Shown: positions 31,638-40,173 of the stretch, one piece after another
Position numbering within the stretch: the stretch's first letter is position 1
Layout of the letters: every line of letters begins with the position of its first letter
Assembly (NCBI GenBank): GCA_021809805.1
Contig: JAJZKA010000013.1
Coordinates: 1-40,298, forward strand
From: Actinomycetes bacterium
GTDB taxonomy: Bacteria; Actinomycetota; Acidimicrobiia; Acidimicrobiales; Bog-793
Length of the DNA: 40,298 nt
Direction of reading: 5' to 3'
The notes under the pieces: generated by a model
Seen by the model: the letters and a program-made list of their open reading frames with translations, nothing else
Told to the model about the DNA's origin: nothing
Databases searched by the model: none
Program-made: the position numbers and the translations under genes

Positions 31638-34399
31638 CCCGGAACGTAGTGATGCCGACGGCGCTGCGCTGCGGCTACCGCGTCTCGCCGCTCGGCGTTG
31701 AGCCCGACCGGGTGCGCTTTAGCTGGCAGCTCGAAGGAGAAGATTCCAGTGCCCGCCAGCGTGCGTACCAGCTGGTGGTGAGACGGACCGGTACCGTTCC
31801 GGCGGCAGATGCGACGTTGTGGGACAGCGGGCGGGTCGACTCAGCAGAGTCGGTGGATGTGGCCTACGGCGGATCACCGCTCGTCGCCGCGGCACGCTAC
31901 TGCTGGGAGGTGCGCGTCTGGGACTCAGCAGAGAGCCTCAGCCCGTGGAGCGCACCGGCCTTCTTCGAAGTCGCGAAAGGCGATGGCGCGCACTGGTCGG
32001 CCGAATGGATCGGCCTCGGGCCCGGCACGGTGCCGCACCCGGTGCCAAGCGGTCCAGGGCTCGGCGACCGCGAGCTCGATGCTCTCGCGCCGGCTCCCTA
32101 TTTTCGTCGCGAGTTCGCTCTCGACAAGGCGATCGCCCGCGCGCGCCTGACGATGACCGCGCTCGGCGTCTATGAGGCCACCGTGAACGGCGGGGCGGTC
32201 GGCGAAGCGGTGCTCGCGCCTGGCTGGACTGATTACGCCAAGCGCTGCCTGTATCAGACCTACGATGTCACCGCGACGCTGGTGCAAGGCGCCAATGCGT
32301 TGGCGGTGACCGTCGCCGACGGCTGGGCGTGCGGCTTCTACGGCTTTGACCCCAAGCGACGCGGATCGCACTACGCGACCGAGCCGTGGCTCCTCGCTGA
32401 GCTCGTCGTGGAGTACGAGGACGGGTCGGAGGTGCGGGTCCCCACCGATTCGAGTTGGCGAAGCGCGACCGGAGCGGTCGTGCATGCCGACTTGTTGATG
32501 GGAGAGCGGCGGGAGTTTGCGCTCGAGCCGGTGGGTTGGCGCCTGGCGGGCTACGACGACGCGAGCTGGCGGCGGGTCGAGACTCGCCAGATCGGCGAGG
32601 TCAAGCTCGTTGCGGACCAAGGCCCCGCGATCGTTCCCTCGATGGACATGCCGGCGCGGACCATCACCCGACTCTCCAACGGCGCCGTGGTTGTCGACTT
32701 TGGGCAGAATCTTGTCGGCTGGGTGGAGCTCGCGCCCCACGCCGAGCCGGGGACCGAGGTGACGGTGCGCCACGGAGAGGTGCTCAACGCTGATGGCAGC
32801 CTGTACGGCGAGAACCTCCGCACGGCGCGGGCGACCGATAGCTACGTGGTGGGCGGCGAGGACGACCGCCTTGCCCCGGGCTTCACCTTCCACGGCTTCC
32901 GCTACGCGGAGATCACCGGGCTTGGGGAGCTCCCCGATTCCGAGTGGGTGCGCGCCGTCGTGGTTCATTCCGACACCCCGCGCACCGGGGAGTTTGCGTG
33001 CTCGTCGGATGAGGTGAACCAGCTCTTCTCGAATATCGACTGGAGCCAACGCGGCAACTTCCTCAGCGTGCCGACAGACTGCCCCCAGCGCGACGAGCGC
33101 CTCGGATGGTTGGGTGACGCGCAGATCTTCGTGCGCACGGCGGCCTACAACCGCGATGTTGCGGCGTTCTTTACCAAATGGCTCGATGACGTGGTCGACG
33201 CCCAAGACGAGAACGGGGCGTACGCCGACTTCGCGCCCCGTCTCGGCTTCGGCTGGACGGGCGCACCGGCCTGGGGTGATGCCGGGGTCATCGTCCCGTG
33301 GACCATGCACAAGATGTACGGCGACCGCGGGATCCTCGAGCGGAACTTGTCGTCGATGGCCGCATGGATGGACTACATCTGCGCGCACAACCCCGATTAC
33401 CGCCGGCGCAGCGAGCTCGGTAACAACTACGGCGACTGGCTGGCACCCCACGGTGACGAGACGCCACGGGAGCTGCTCGCGACCGCCTACTGGGCGCACG
33501 ACGCCACCTTGATGGCCGAGATCGCCGAGCTGCTCGGCCGTGACGACCTTGGGCGGCACTACGCCCACATTGCCGCAGAGACCCGAAGGACATTCTGCTC
33601 GGACTACGTCAGTGCCGACGGGCGGGTGCGCTCGGATACCCAGACGGCCTATGCACTGGCGCTGCATCTCCGGCTCGTTCCCGAGGACCAGCGTGCCGCG
33701 TGCGCGGCCCACCTCGTCGAGGCCATCGCGGCGGAGAAGTGGCGCCTTGCGACGGGGTTCGTTGGTGTTGGCTATGTGCTGCCGGCGCTGAGCGACCACG
33801 GCTACAGCGATGTTGCCTACCGGCTGCTCGAGCAGCGTGAATATCCCTCGTGGCTCTATCCGGTGCGGTGCGGTGCGACGACGATCTGGGAGCGATGGGA
33901 TGGATGGACCGAAGCGCGGGGCTTTCAGTCGCCGAGGATGAACTCGTTCAATCACTACTCGCTCGGTTCGGTCGGCGAGTGGCTGTACCGATATGTGCTC
34001 GGGATCGACCAGGCAGCGGACTCGGCCGGCTTTGCTCGGCTCGTCGTGCGGCCGCACCCTGGCGGCTCGCTTCGGTGGGCGTCAGGGTCGTACCGCTCCG
34101 TGCGCGGGCGGATCGCAACGCGCTGGGCGGTGGAGGACTCGACGTTCACGCTCGAGGTGGAGGTGCCCCCGAATGTCGACGCGAGCGTCCACGTCCCCTC
34201 CGTGGCGCCGCATCGCGTGGTCGGGCCAGGGAACACGGCGCCCGCAACCATCGCGGAGTACCCGGGACGGCGCGGCGCAGCGGAGGCCGTCTTCAACGTG
34301 GGCACGGGGCGCTGGCGCTTCAGCGGCCCGGCCCTCGATGCGACGACGGTGCCATCGCTCGACGATGCCATCGGCGAGGGCCGCCCAACTCCCGCGTGA
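31634..34399 (+). CDS. Alpha-L-rhamnosidase, GH78
   Basis: A 921-residue GH78 enzyme with the full domain order: N-terminal fibronectin-like and beta-sandwich domains (ARYCWEVRVWDS; EWIGLG; PYFRREF), a second beta domain (FGQNLVGWVEL; HGEVLNADGSLY; FHGFRYAEI), the (alpha/alpha)6 barrel from about 440, and a C-terminal beta domain with RPHPGGSLRWASGSY. The general acid is probably E488 in DCPQRDERLGWLGDAQIF, and the base E753 in TIWERWDGW. It releases terminal L-rhamnose from rhamnosides. There is no signal peptide, so it acts in the cytoplasm on glycosides imported by the coupled ABC transporter. It is the last gene of the operon. Confidence 0.95.
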   Translation: MTRNVVMPTALRCGYRVSPLGVEPDRVRFSWQLEGEDSSARQRAYQLVVRRTGTVPAADATLWDSGRVDSAESVDVAYGGSPLVAAARYCWEVRVWDSAESLSPWSAPAFFEVAKGDGAHWSAEWIGLGPGTVPHPVPSGPGLGDRELDALAPAPYFRREFALDKAIARARLTMTALGVYEATVNGGAVGEAVLAPGWTDYAKRCLYQTYDVTATLVQGANALAVTVADGWACGFYGFDPKRRGSHYATEPWLLAELVVEYEDGSEVRVPTDSSWRSATGAVVHADLLMGERREFALEPVGWRLAGYDDASWRRVETRQIGEVKLVADQGPAIVPSMDMPARTITRLSNGAVVVDFGQNLVGWVELAPHAEPGTEVTVRHGEVLNADGSLYGENLRTARATDSYVVGGEDDRLAPGFTFHGFRYAEITGLGELPDSEWVRAVVVHSDTPRTGEFACSSDEVNQLFSNIDWSQRGNFLSVPTDCPQRDERLGWLGDAQIFVRTAAYNRDVAAFFTKWLDDVVDAQDENGAYADFAPRLGFGWTGAPAWGDAGVIVPWTMHKMYGDRGILERNLSSMAAWMDYICAHNPDYRRRSELGNNYGDWLAPHGDETPRELLATAYWAHDATLMAEIAELLGRDDLGRHYAHIAAETRRTFCSDYVSADGRVRSDTQTAYALALHLRLVPEDQRAACAAHLVEAIAAEKWRLATGFVGVGYVLPALSDHGYSDVAYRLLEQREYPSWLYPVRCGATTIWERWDGWTEARGFQSPRMNSFNHYSLGSVGEWLYRYVLGIDQAADSAGFARLVVRPHPGGSLRWASGSYRSVRGRIATRWAVEDSTFTLEVEVPPNVDASVHVPSVAPHRVVGPGNTAPATIAEYPGRRGAAEAVFNVGTGRWRFSGPALDATTVPSLDDAIGEGRPTPA

Positions 34400-34428
34400 C
34401 GCGCGCCGCGCCGGGTGCTGCGAGGTGA

Positions 34429-35691
34429 TCAGGAGGACGACGCCGCGGGATCGGGGTCCTGGGCTTGGCGGGCAAGATGCTCGGGCTCGCGCAGGCGGGT
34501 CGCGGCGAGTGCCGTCGCGGCGAGGCCGAGCACCGCGATGACGGGCCCGGCAAGCGCGATCGGACCGAGCCCGACGACGGCAGAGTCCACGAGTGGCCCA
34601 GCGGTCGTGCCCGCGTCGGAGATCCCTCGCCAGACGGCGAGGAATGAAGGGCGCCCCTCAGAAGGGGTGAGATCGGCGCCGAGGGTCATCACGATGCCAG
34701 CACCCATGCCGTTGCCGAGCGCCAGGACAAAGGACGCCGCGAAGAGCGTGTCGAAGCTCGAGGTCAGCGGAATCAGCAGATGACCCACCGAAAGCAGGAT
34801 GAGGCAGGGCAGCAGGACGGCTCGACGACCGAAGCGATCCGAGATCACCCCGGCCGGGTAGAAGAGCGCGAGGTCGATCACTGACGAGAACGCGAACAGC
34901 ATCGCTGCCTGGCGCGAGTTGAGCCCGAGATGGGCTGCCCACAGCGGCACGATCGCGGTGCGACTTCCCCGCAGCAAGCTGACGGCGAGGACCGCGGTCC
35001 CGGCGACCGCGAGGCCGTTGCGGTGCTTCTTGATGACGTGCCACGGCCGCACTGGCTCGGAGCGCTGGTGGACCGCAGGATCGTTTCGGTCGCGGGCGAG
35101 CACGACCCAGGCGAAGCCGACCACCACGCTCACCAGGTAGATGGCGAACGCCGGTCGCACGTCGTGGCGGCTTGCGATGGCGATGAAGGCGAAGGGCCCG
35201 AGCACGTTCCCGGCGCGCATGATGCCGCCGAACAGGGAGAGCGCGCGCCCCCGGACGAGCACGGGCGCGGCACGGCTGAGGTGCGTGAGGCGAACCAAGC
35301 TCCACAGCGCCCAGCCCATCGCCTGGACCAGCACCGAGACGGCCAGCTCGACGATCGAGCGGGAGGCCAGGCAACCGGCGAGTCCGACAAGAAGCAGAGC
35401 CACGGCCAGCCAGGCGGAGGCCGACTCACCCAGGCGGGCCACGATGCGGCCCGAGGGAAGGTCAAACACCAAGGTGCCGAGGCCGTTCAGGGCCACGAGC
35501 ACCGCGCCGGCGGCCGAGGAGCCATGCACCTCGCGCGCGGCGTAGACGAGGATCGGCAACATCGCACCCTGGCCCGTGGCGATGAGCAGATTGGGCAGGT
35601 AGATCTGCGTCCAGAGCGGCCGGATCGCGCGCGCGACGCCGTGGGCACCGCTCGCCCCTCCTGCGGCGCCCCGGTCCGGGTCGTGCTTCAC
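34429..35691 (-). CDS. MFS transporter
   Basis: About 420 residues from GTG 35691, whose GTGA overlaps the stop of the upstream MFS gene. Twelve membrane helices are visible. The motif-A type loop appears as LPSGRIVARLGESASAWLA in the first half and YPAGVISDRFGRRAVLLP in the second. A GNGMGAGIVMTLGADLTPSEG segment resembles drug-efflux members of the family. The substrate is unknown. It is convergent with the rhamnosidase and is better grouped with the second MFS gene and the MarR regulator as an efflux island than with sugar uptake. Confidence 0.88.
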   Translation of the reverse strand: MKHDPDRGAAGGASGAHGVARAIRPLWTQIYLPNLLIATGQGAMLPILVYAAREVHGSSAAGAVLVALNGLGTLVFDLPSGRIVARLGESASAWLAVALLLVGLAGCLASRSIVELAVSVLVQAMGWALWSLVRLTHLSRAAPVLVRGRALSLFGGIMRAGNVLGPFAFIAIASRHDVRPAFAIYLVSVVVGFAWVVLARDRNDPAVHQRSEPVRPWHVIKKHRNGLAVAGTAVLAVSLLRGSRTAIVPLWAAHLGLNSRQAAMLFAFSSVIDLALFYPAGVISDRFGRRAVLLPCLILLSVGHLLIPLTSSFDTLFAASFVLALGNGMGAGIVMTLGADLTPSEGRPSFLAVWRGISDAGTTAGPLVDSAVVGLGPIALAGPVIAVLGLAATALAATRLREPEHLARQAQDPDPAASSS

Positions 35692-37004
35692 GCGCTCACC
35701 CCGGCGGGGAAGTCCCGCTGGTTTCGCAACGGCGAGGCGAGGAGCCATCCCACCGCGCTCAGCTGACCGATCGCCCCGATCCACAGCGTCGGTCGCAGAC
35801 CGATGGCCGTGCCGAGGGCACCACCCGCGAGCGCCCCGAGCGGCAAGGTGCCCCAGACGACGAAGCGGATGGTGGCATTCATGCGACCGAGCAGTTCAGG
35901 CGGGCACAGGCGCTGGCGGTAGCTGACCTGGGTGATGTTGTAGACGACGATGCCGACCGCGGCGACGCCGTAGCCGAGGCCGAACGCGAGCAGCCCGAAT
36001 CCGGGCTCGGTCAACGGTATGGCCAGGCCGCCGATCGTCGCGCCGGCGCCCAACAGCACCGCGCGGGCCCCGCCCAGCCGCTCGGCGATCCGTGCCGCCA
36101 ACAGCGCCCCCACCAGCCCGCCCACGCCCACGCCGGCGAACAGGAGGCCGACGATCGCCGGGGGAGTGCGCAGCGCGCGGACCAAGAACACGACTTCGAC
36201 GGCGGTCATGATTGCCGAGAAGAAGTTGGCCGTCGCGGTCGTCGCCGTGATCGCCCGCAGGATCTCGTGGTGCGCGACGAAGCGCACGCCCTCGGTGATC
36301 TCTTCCCGCAGGCGCCGGCGGGCGGCTCTGGCGGGAGGCGCCCCCTCCCTTGTGCCGATGGCACCGACCGCGAGCGCCGAGAAGCCGAAGCTGGCCGCGT
36401 CCAGCAGCACGGCGAGCGGAGCGCCGATCGCCTGGATGAGCCCACCGGCAGCGCTCGGTCCGGCGACCTGGGCGAGCTGCGAAGAGCTCGACAGCTTGGC
36501 GTTCGCTTCCACGACCTCGCCGGGCCCCACGAGGCCGGGCACGTAGGACTGATACGCGACGTCGAAGAACACCGTGAGGATGCCGACCGCGAACGCGACC
36601 AGGTACAGCTGGGTCATCGTGAGCGCACCGAGGGCCGCAGTGAGCGGGATCGAACCGAGCGCGGCACCACGGCCAAGGTCGGCGGCGATCATGAGCCGGC
36701 GGCGCGCCATGCGATCCACCCAGGCGCCGGCCGGCAGGCCGATGAGCAAGAAGGCGACCGTGCTCGCGGCGCTCAGCGCGCCGACGGCGAACGTGCTGGC
36801 ATGCAAGGTCCGCACGGCGAGGATCGGGAGCGCCAGCATGCTGATCTGGCTCCCGAGGTCGCTGACGCTCTCGCCGCCCCACAGGCGGAGGAAGTCGCGA
36901 TGCCGCCACAGGCGGCTTGATTGTCGCCTGGTTGAGCTCTCGTGGTCCTGGTCATCAGACGGGCGACGCCTGAACGAGAGGCGCGACCGGAGAGGCATCG
37001 GCAT
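35688..37004 (-). CDS. MFS transporter (EntS/MefA-like)
   Basis: About 438 residues from ATG 37004 (36998 and an upstream start at 37091 are alternatives). Twelve membrane helices; it opens with the WRHRDFLRLWGGESVSDLG segment typical of the EntS/macrolide-efflux group, followed by a motif-A loop GAWVDRMARRRLMI. The VAYQSYVPGLVGPGEVVEAN segment after helix 4 is also characteristic. Members export siderophores or macrolides. It is translationally coupled to the next MFS gene, and divergent from the MarR gene at 37195, which probably represses it. Confidence 0.88.
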   Translation of the reverse strand: MPMPLRSRLSFRRRPSDDQDHESSTRRQSSRLWRHRDFLRLWGGESVSDLGSQISMLALPILAVRTLHASTFAVGALSAASTVAFLLIGLPAGAWVDRMARRRLMIAADLGRGAALGSIPLTAALGALTMTQLYLVAFAVGILTVFFDVAYQSYVPGLVGPGEVVEANAKLSSSSQLAQVAGPSAAGGLIQAIGAPLAVLLDAASFGFSALAVGAIGTREGAPPARAARRRLREEITEGVRFVAHHEILRAITATTATANFFSAIMTAVEVVFLVRALRTPPAIVGLLFAGVGVGGLVGALLAARIAERLGGARAVLLGAGATIGGLAIPLTEPGFGLLAFGLGYGVAAVGIVVYNITQVSYRQRLCPPELLGRMNATIRFVVWGTLPLGALAGGALGTAIGLRPTLWIGAIGQLSAVGWLLASPLRNQRDFPAGVSA

Positions 37005-37163
37005 CGATTTGACCACACCGGCGAGGGACGGCGCCGCTGGGCGATGGATGGACAGGCGGCGGGGGATCCTCCCTGCCCGTCGCAGCCACAACGCTGGGCG
37101 AAACCGACGCCGTGGGCGAGCTCCCGCGGCCCGCGCACGGCGCGTGCCAGCTCCAGAGCATTG

Positions 37164-37194
37164 AGTGCTCTATACAACGCGATATATTCGTGCT
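37164..37194 (+). promoter_or_regulatory. Leaderless promoter of the MarR gene
   Basis: An AT-rich block with TATACA at 37171-37176 and TATATT at 37183-37188. TATATT lies six bases before GTG 37195, so transcription should begin at or next to the start codon. TATA...TATA symmetry makes this a possible MarR operator. ATATATTCGTGCTGTG closely matches the block in front of the DHA2 exporter leader. Confidence 0.5.
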
Positions 37195-37674
37195 GTGACG
37201 AGGGAAGAGCGCACCGATCGCATTGGCGAGGCGCTCTATGGTCTGGTCGTCACCGCGGTTCGCGAGCATGTCCGGGATATCAGCTTGACGGCGGCATCGA
37301 CGCTGTCGACCCTGGCGCAAAGCGGGCCGCGACGCATTACCGATCTCGCTGCGGTCGAGGGCGTGTCCCAGCCCTCGATGACCGTGCTCGTGACGGGACT
37401 CGAGCGCGCCGGACTGGTTGCGCGCCGCGCCGACAGTGCCGATCGCCGGGCGGTGCGCGTGGGCCTCACCGATGAAGGCGAGCGCTACCTGCGCGCGCGT
37501 CGACGCGAGGGCGCCGACGCGTTCGACCGCCTGATCGCGAAGCTGCCACCCGAGGAGGTGGCGGTGCTGCGCGTCGCAGCACCCGCACTGCGGCATCTGC
37601 TCGCCATCGACTCACAGCGCCGCGACGACCAGAACGGACAACGGCGTGGAGGCGGATCCGATGGCGCTCGCTGA
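37195..37674 (+). CDS. MarR-family transcriptional regulator
   Basis: 159 residues from GTG 37195. The winged helix-turn-helix is clear: RRITDLAAVEGVSQPSMTVL, then VTGLERAGLVARRADSADRR with the wing AVRVGLTDEGERYL, and flanking dimerisation helices. MarR proteins repress efflux pumps and lose DNA binding on meeting small phenolic or drug ligands. It is divergent from the two coupled MFS exporters and upstream of a stress protein and a DHA2 exporter, the usual setting for control of all of them. It overlaps the stress-protein gene. Confidence 0.92.
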   Translation: MTREERTDRIGEALYGLVVTAVREHVRDISLTAASTLSTLAQSGPRRITDLAAVEGVSQPSMTVLVTGLERAGLVARRADSADRRAVRVGLTDEGERYLRARRREGADAFDRLIAKLPPEEVAVLRVAAPALRHLLAIDSQRRDDQNGQRRGGGSDGAR

Positions 37675-38164
37675 CCAGGGCGCGTCCAAGCCGCTCGATG
37701 GCGGGGAATCCAACGGGCGCCAGCGACGGACCACGAGCCCGGCCGTCGTCGTCGGCTTCGACGGCTCAGCGAGCTCGCTGGACGCGCTCTTCTGGGCCTG
37801 CGGCGAGGCCCGGCGCCTCGGCGGTCGAGTCGTCGCGGTGTACGTCAGCTCGAATCCCGCGATGGCGGGCCTTGCTGGGGCCGTCGGTGCACCCAGCACG
37901 GACTACATGGTCGAGCAGGCCAACAACGAATGTGCCGAGCGCCTCGCCGCCGAGGCGGCGCGCTGTTGCGGAGACGGACTTCAGGTGCAGTTTGTGCATG
38001 CCCAAGGGACCCCCACTCACGAGCTCCTCGCCGTTGCCAAGGCGGTGCGTGCGGACCTGCTGGTCGTCGGGCGCTCGAAAAAGGCGCGCCATCACCTCGC
38101 GGGGTCGCTTGGGCGGGCGCTCGCCGGAAAGCGTGAAGCGCCGGTCGTCGTCATCGTCCCCTGA
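37646..38164 (+). CDS. Universal stress protein (UspA family)
   Basis: 172 residues from GTG 37646 (or ATG 37661), overlapping the MarR gene by 14-29 bases. A single Usp domain starts near residue 34: AVVVGFDGSASSLDALFWA, a VVAVYVSSNP strand, and the ATP-binding end LLVVGRSKKARHHLAGSLGR followed by APVVVIV. The G-x2-K-x9-G-S-type loop is close to that of ATP-binding Usp proteins. The roughly 30-residue N-terminal extension is disordered-looking. Co-transcription with MarR is likely. Confidence 0.9.
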   Translation: MEADPMALADQGASKPLDGGESNGRQRRTTSPAVVVGFDGSASSLDALFWACGEARRLGGRVVAVYVSSNPAMAGLAGAVGAPSTDYMVEQANNECAERLAAEAARCCGDGLQVQFVHAQGTPTHELLAVAKAVRADLLVVGRSKKARHHLAGSLGRALAGKREAPVVVIVP

Positions 38165-38230
38165 CCTGGCGTCGCGGGCGCATGGGCATCGGACTGTCGG
38201 GATAGCCGCCGACGTCTCGGTGCGCCCGAA

Positions 38231-38260
38231 GATATTTAGCACAGCTATATAGTTCGTGTT
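38231..38260 (+). promoter_or_regulatory. Promoter with inverted repeat upstream of leader peptide and DHA2 exporter
   Basis: ATATTTAGC (38232-38240) and GCTATATAG (38244-38252) form an imperfect inverted repeat (seven of nine pairs) with a three-base spacer, a MarR-like operator shape. TATAGT (38248-38253), a -10 box, lies in the right arm, seven bases before ATG 38261, so the message would start at that ATG. Confidence 0.5.
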
Positions 38261-38302
38261 ATGAGTCAGCCGCATCCCGTCGCCGCCCGCAGGTTGGGGT
38301 AA
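38261..38302 (+). CDS. Leaderless leader peptide, 13 residues
   Basis: ATG AGT ... TAA encodes MSQPHPVAARRLG. Its ATG coincides with the expected transcription start seven bases after TATAGT, so it would be translated from a leaderless message. It ends 59 bases before the DHA2 exporter ATG. Short leaders with Pro/Arg codons ahead of efflux genes often act as ribosome-stalling attenuators; this is inferred from position only. Confidence 0.4.
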   Translation: MSQPHPVAARRLG

Positions 38303-38361
38303 GGGCCGGTGTCCTGGCTGCCAGCCCGGAGAGCTCGCCCCGAACAGGAGGGATCCCGACG

Positions 38362-40173
38362 ATGAGCGCTGACGAGCGACGAGCTTCGGCGCCCCGCCGG
38401 CGACTGCGCGCCCTCGATCATGACGAACGCGACGCTGGTGTCGACAAGGATCGCTACCGGGGAAAGTGGCTGACGCTGTCCAACACGACCCTTGGCGTCC
38501 TTCTCGTGACGGTCAACTCCTCGATCATCTTGATCGCCCTGCCCGACATCTTCCGTGGCGTCCGCCTCAACCCGCTGACCCCTTCGCACAGCAGCCTGTT
38601 CCTCTGGCTGTTGATGGGCTACATGGTTGCGACGGCAGTGCTGGTCGTGAGCTTCGGACGCCTGGGGGACATGTTCGGCCGGGTGAAGATGTACAACCTG
38701 GGCTTCGCCGTCTTCAGCCTCTTCTCCGTGCTGTTGTCGATCGATTGGATGAGCGGCGTCGCCGGCACCATGTGGCTGATCGTGATGCGTATCCTCCAGG
38801 GCATCGGTGGCGCGTTGTTGTTCGCCAACTCCTCGGCGATTCTCACCGACGCCTTTCCCTCGAACCAGCGTGGTCTCGCCCTCGGCGTCAACCAGGTGGC
38901 GGGGATCGCCGGCTCGTTCATCGGCCTCATCCTCGGTGGCCTGCTCGGACCGGTCGACTGGCGGCTCGTGTTCTTGGTCTCGGTGCCGATCGGGATCGCT
39001 GGAACCATCTGGGCTTACTTCAACTTGCACGAAAAGGGCGTGCGCACGCCCTCGCGTATCGACTGGTGGGGGAACCTGACCTTTGGCGTCGGACTGATCG
39101 CCGTCTTGGTCGGGATCACCTACGGCATCCAGCCCTACCACGGCGCGACCATGGGCTGGACGAGCCCGGTCGTGCTCGGCGAGATCGTCGGTGGCGTGGC
39201 CATCCTGGTGGCGTTCGCGTTCATCGAGACCCGCGTGGCGCACCCGATGTTCCGACTCCCGCTGTTCCGCATCCGCGCCTTCACCGCCGGCAACCTCGCC
39301 AGTCTGCTCGCGAGCATCGGTCGCGGCGGGATGATGTTCATCTTGATCATCTGGCTCCAGGGCATCTGGCTGCCGCTGCACGGCTACAGCTTCAGCTCAA
39401 CGCCGCTGTGGGCCGGGATCTACATGGTTCCTCTCACCGTCGGCTTCCTGATCGCCGGGCCGCTCTCGGGCTTCCTTTCCGATCACTTCGGTGCCCGCCC
39501 ATTTGCGACCGGCGGCATGGCCGCGGCCGTCGTGAGTTTCGTGCTCCTCGATTTGTTGCCTGCAGACTTCTCCTACGTGTGGTTCGCGCTCTTGTTGCTG
39601 CTCAACGGCCTCGCCATGGGATTGTTCGCCTCGCCCAACCGCGCCGGGATCATGAACAGCCTGCCGGCAAGCCAACGCGGGGCCGGAGCGGGAATGTCGA
39701 CCACTTTCCAGAATTCCGCGATGGTGCTGTCGATCGGCATCTTCTTCACCTTGATCATCGTGGGCTTGTCGTCACGGTTGCCGGGAGTGCTCGAGCACGG
39801 CCTCGTCACTCAGGGAATCCAGCCCGCTGCGGCACGGCGGGTGTCACACCTGCCTCCGACCGGAGCGCTGTTTGCCGCGTTCTTGGGCTATAACCCGATG
39901 CAGACTCTGCTTGGTCCGGCACTTGACCACCTCAGCTCGGCCAGGGCCGCGTACCTCACCGGAAGGGAGTTCTTTCCCCACCTGATCGCCTCGCCGTTCA
40001 TGGACGGGCTACGCCTCGCGTTCGCCTTCTCGGCCGTGGCTTGCGCAGTGGCCGGCGTGGCATCGTGGCTGCGCGGCGGCAAGTACGTGCACCAAGACGA
40101 GGTCGAGCCAGTGAGCGAGGGACAATCCCCCGAAGTCGCCGCAACCGAGGCGGCGCGCACTTCTCTGGCGTAG
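38362..40173 (+). CDS. DHA2-family drug:H+ antiporter (EmrB/QacA-like, 14 TM)
   Basis: 603 residues from ATG 38362 behind AGGAGG. Fourteen membrane helices can be counted. Family motifs: VTVNSSIILIALPDI in helix 1, motif A GRLGDMFGRVKMY, motif B LIVMRILQGIGGALLFANSS, and the antiporter motif C region GVNQVAGIAGSFIGLILGG. A second motif-A-like loop GFLSDHFGARPFATG lies in the other half. The extracytoplasmic loop between the last two helices is longer than usual (about 90 residues, with GYNPMQTLLGPALDHLSSA). It should export hydrophobic drugs at the cost of protons. Likely regulated by the nearby MarR and a leader peptide. Confidence 0.93.
   Translation: MSADERRASAPRRRLRALDHDERDAGVDKDRYRGKWLTLSNTTLGVLLVTVNSSIILIALPDIFRGVRLNPLTPSHSSLFLWLLMGYMVATAVLVVSFGRLGDMFGRVKMYNLGFAVFSLFSVLLSIDWMSGVAGTMWLIVMRILQGIGGALLFANSSAILTDAFPSNQRGLALGVNQVAGIAGSFIGLILGGLLGPVDWRLVFLVSVPIGIAGTIWAYFNLHEKGVRTPSRIDWWGNLTFGVGLIAVLVGITYGIQPYHGATMGWTSPVVLGEIVGGVAILVAFAFIETRVAHPMFRLPLFRIRAFTAGNLASLLASIGRGGMMFILIIWLQGIWLPLHGYSFSSTPLWAGIYMVPLTVGFLIAGPLSGFLSDHFGARPFATGGMAAAVVSFVLLDLLPADFSYVWFALLLLLNGLAMGLFASPNRAGIMNSLPASQRGAGAGMSTTFQNSAMVLSIGIFFTLIIVGLSSRLPGVLEHGLVTQGIQPAAARRVSHLPPTGALFAAFLGYNPMQTLLGPALDHLSSARAAYLTGREFFPHLIASPFMDGLRLAFAFSAVACAVAGVASWLRGGKYVHQDEVEPVSEGQSPEVAATEAARTSLA

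Noticed and set aside
31925-34057. 710-codon minus-strand frame
   Set aside because: Antisense of the GH78 rhamnosidase; no domain features.
38266-39381. 371-codon minus-strand frame
   Set aside because: Aspartate/histidine/glutamine-rich antisense of the DHA2 exporter.
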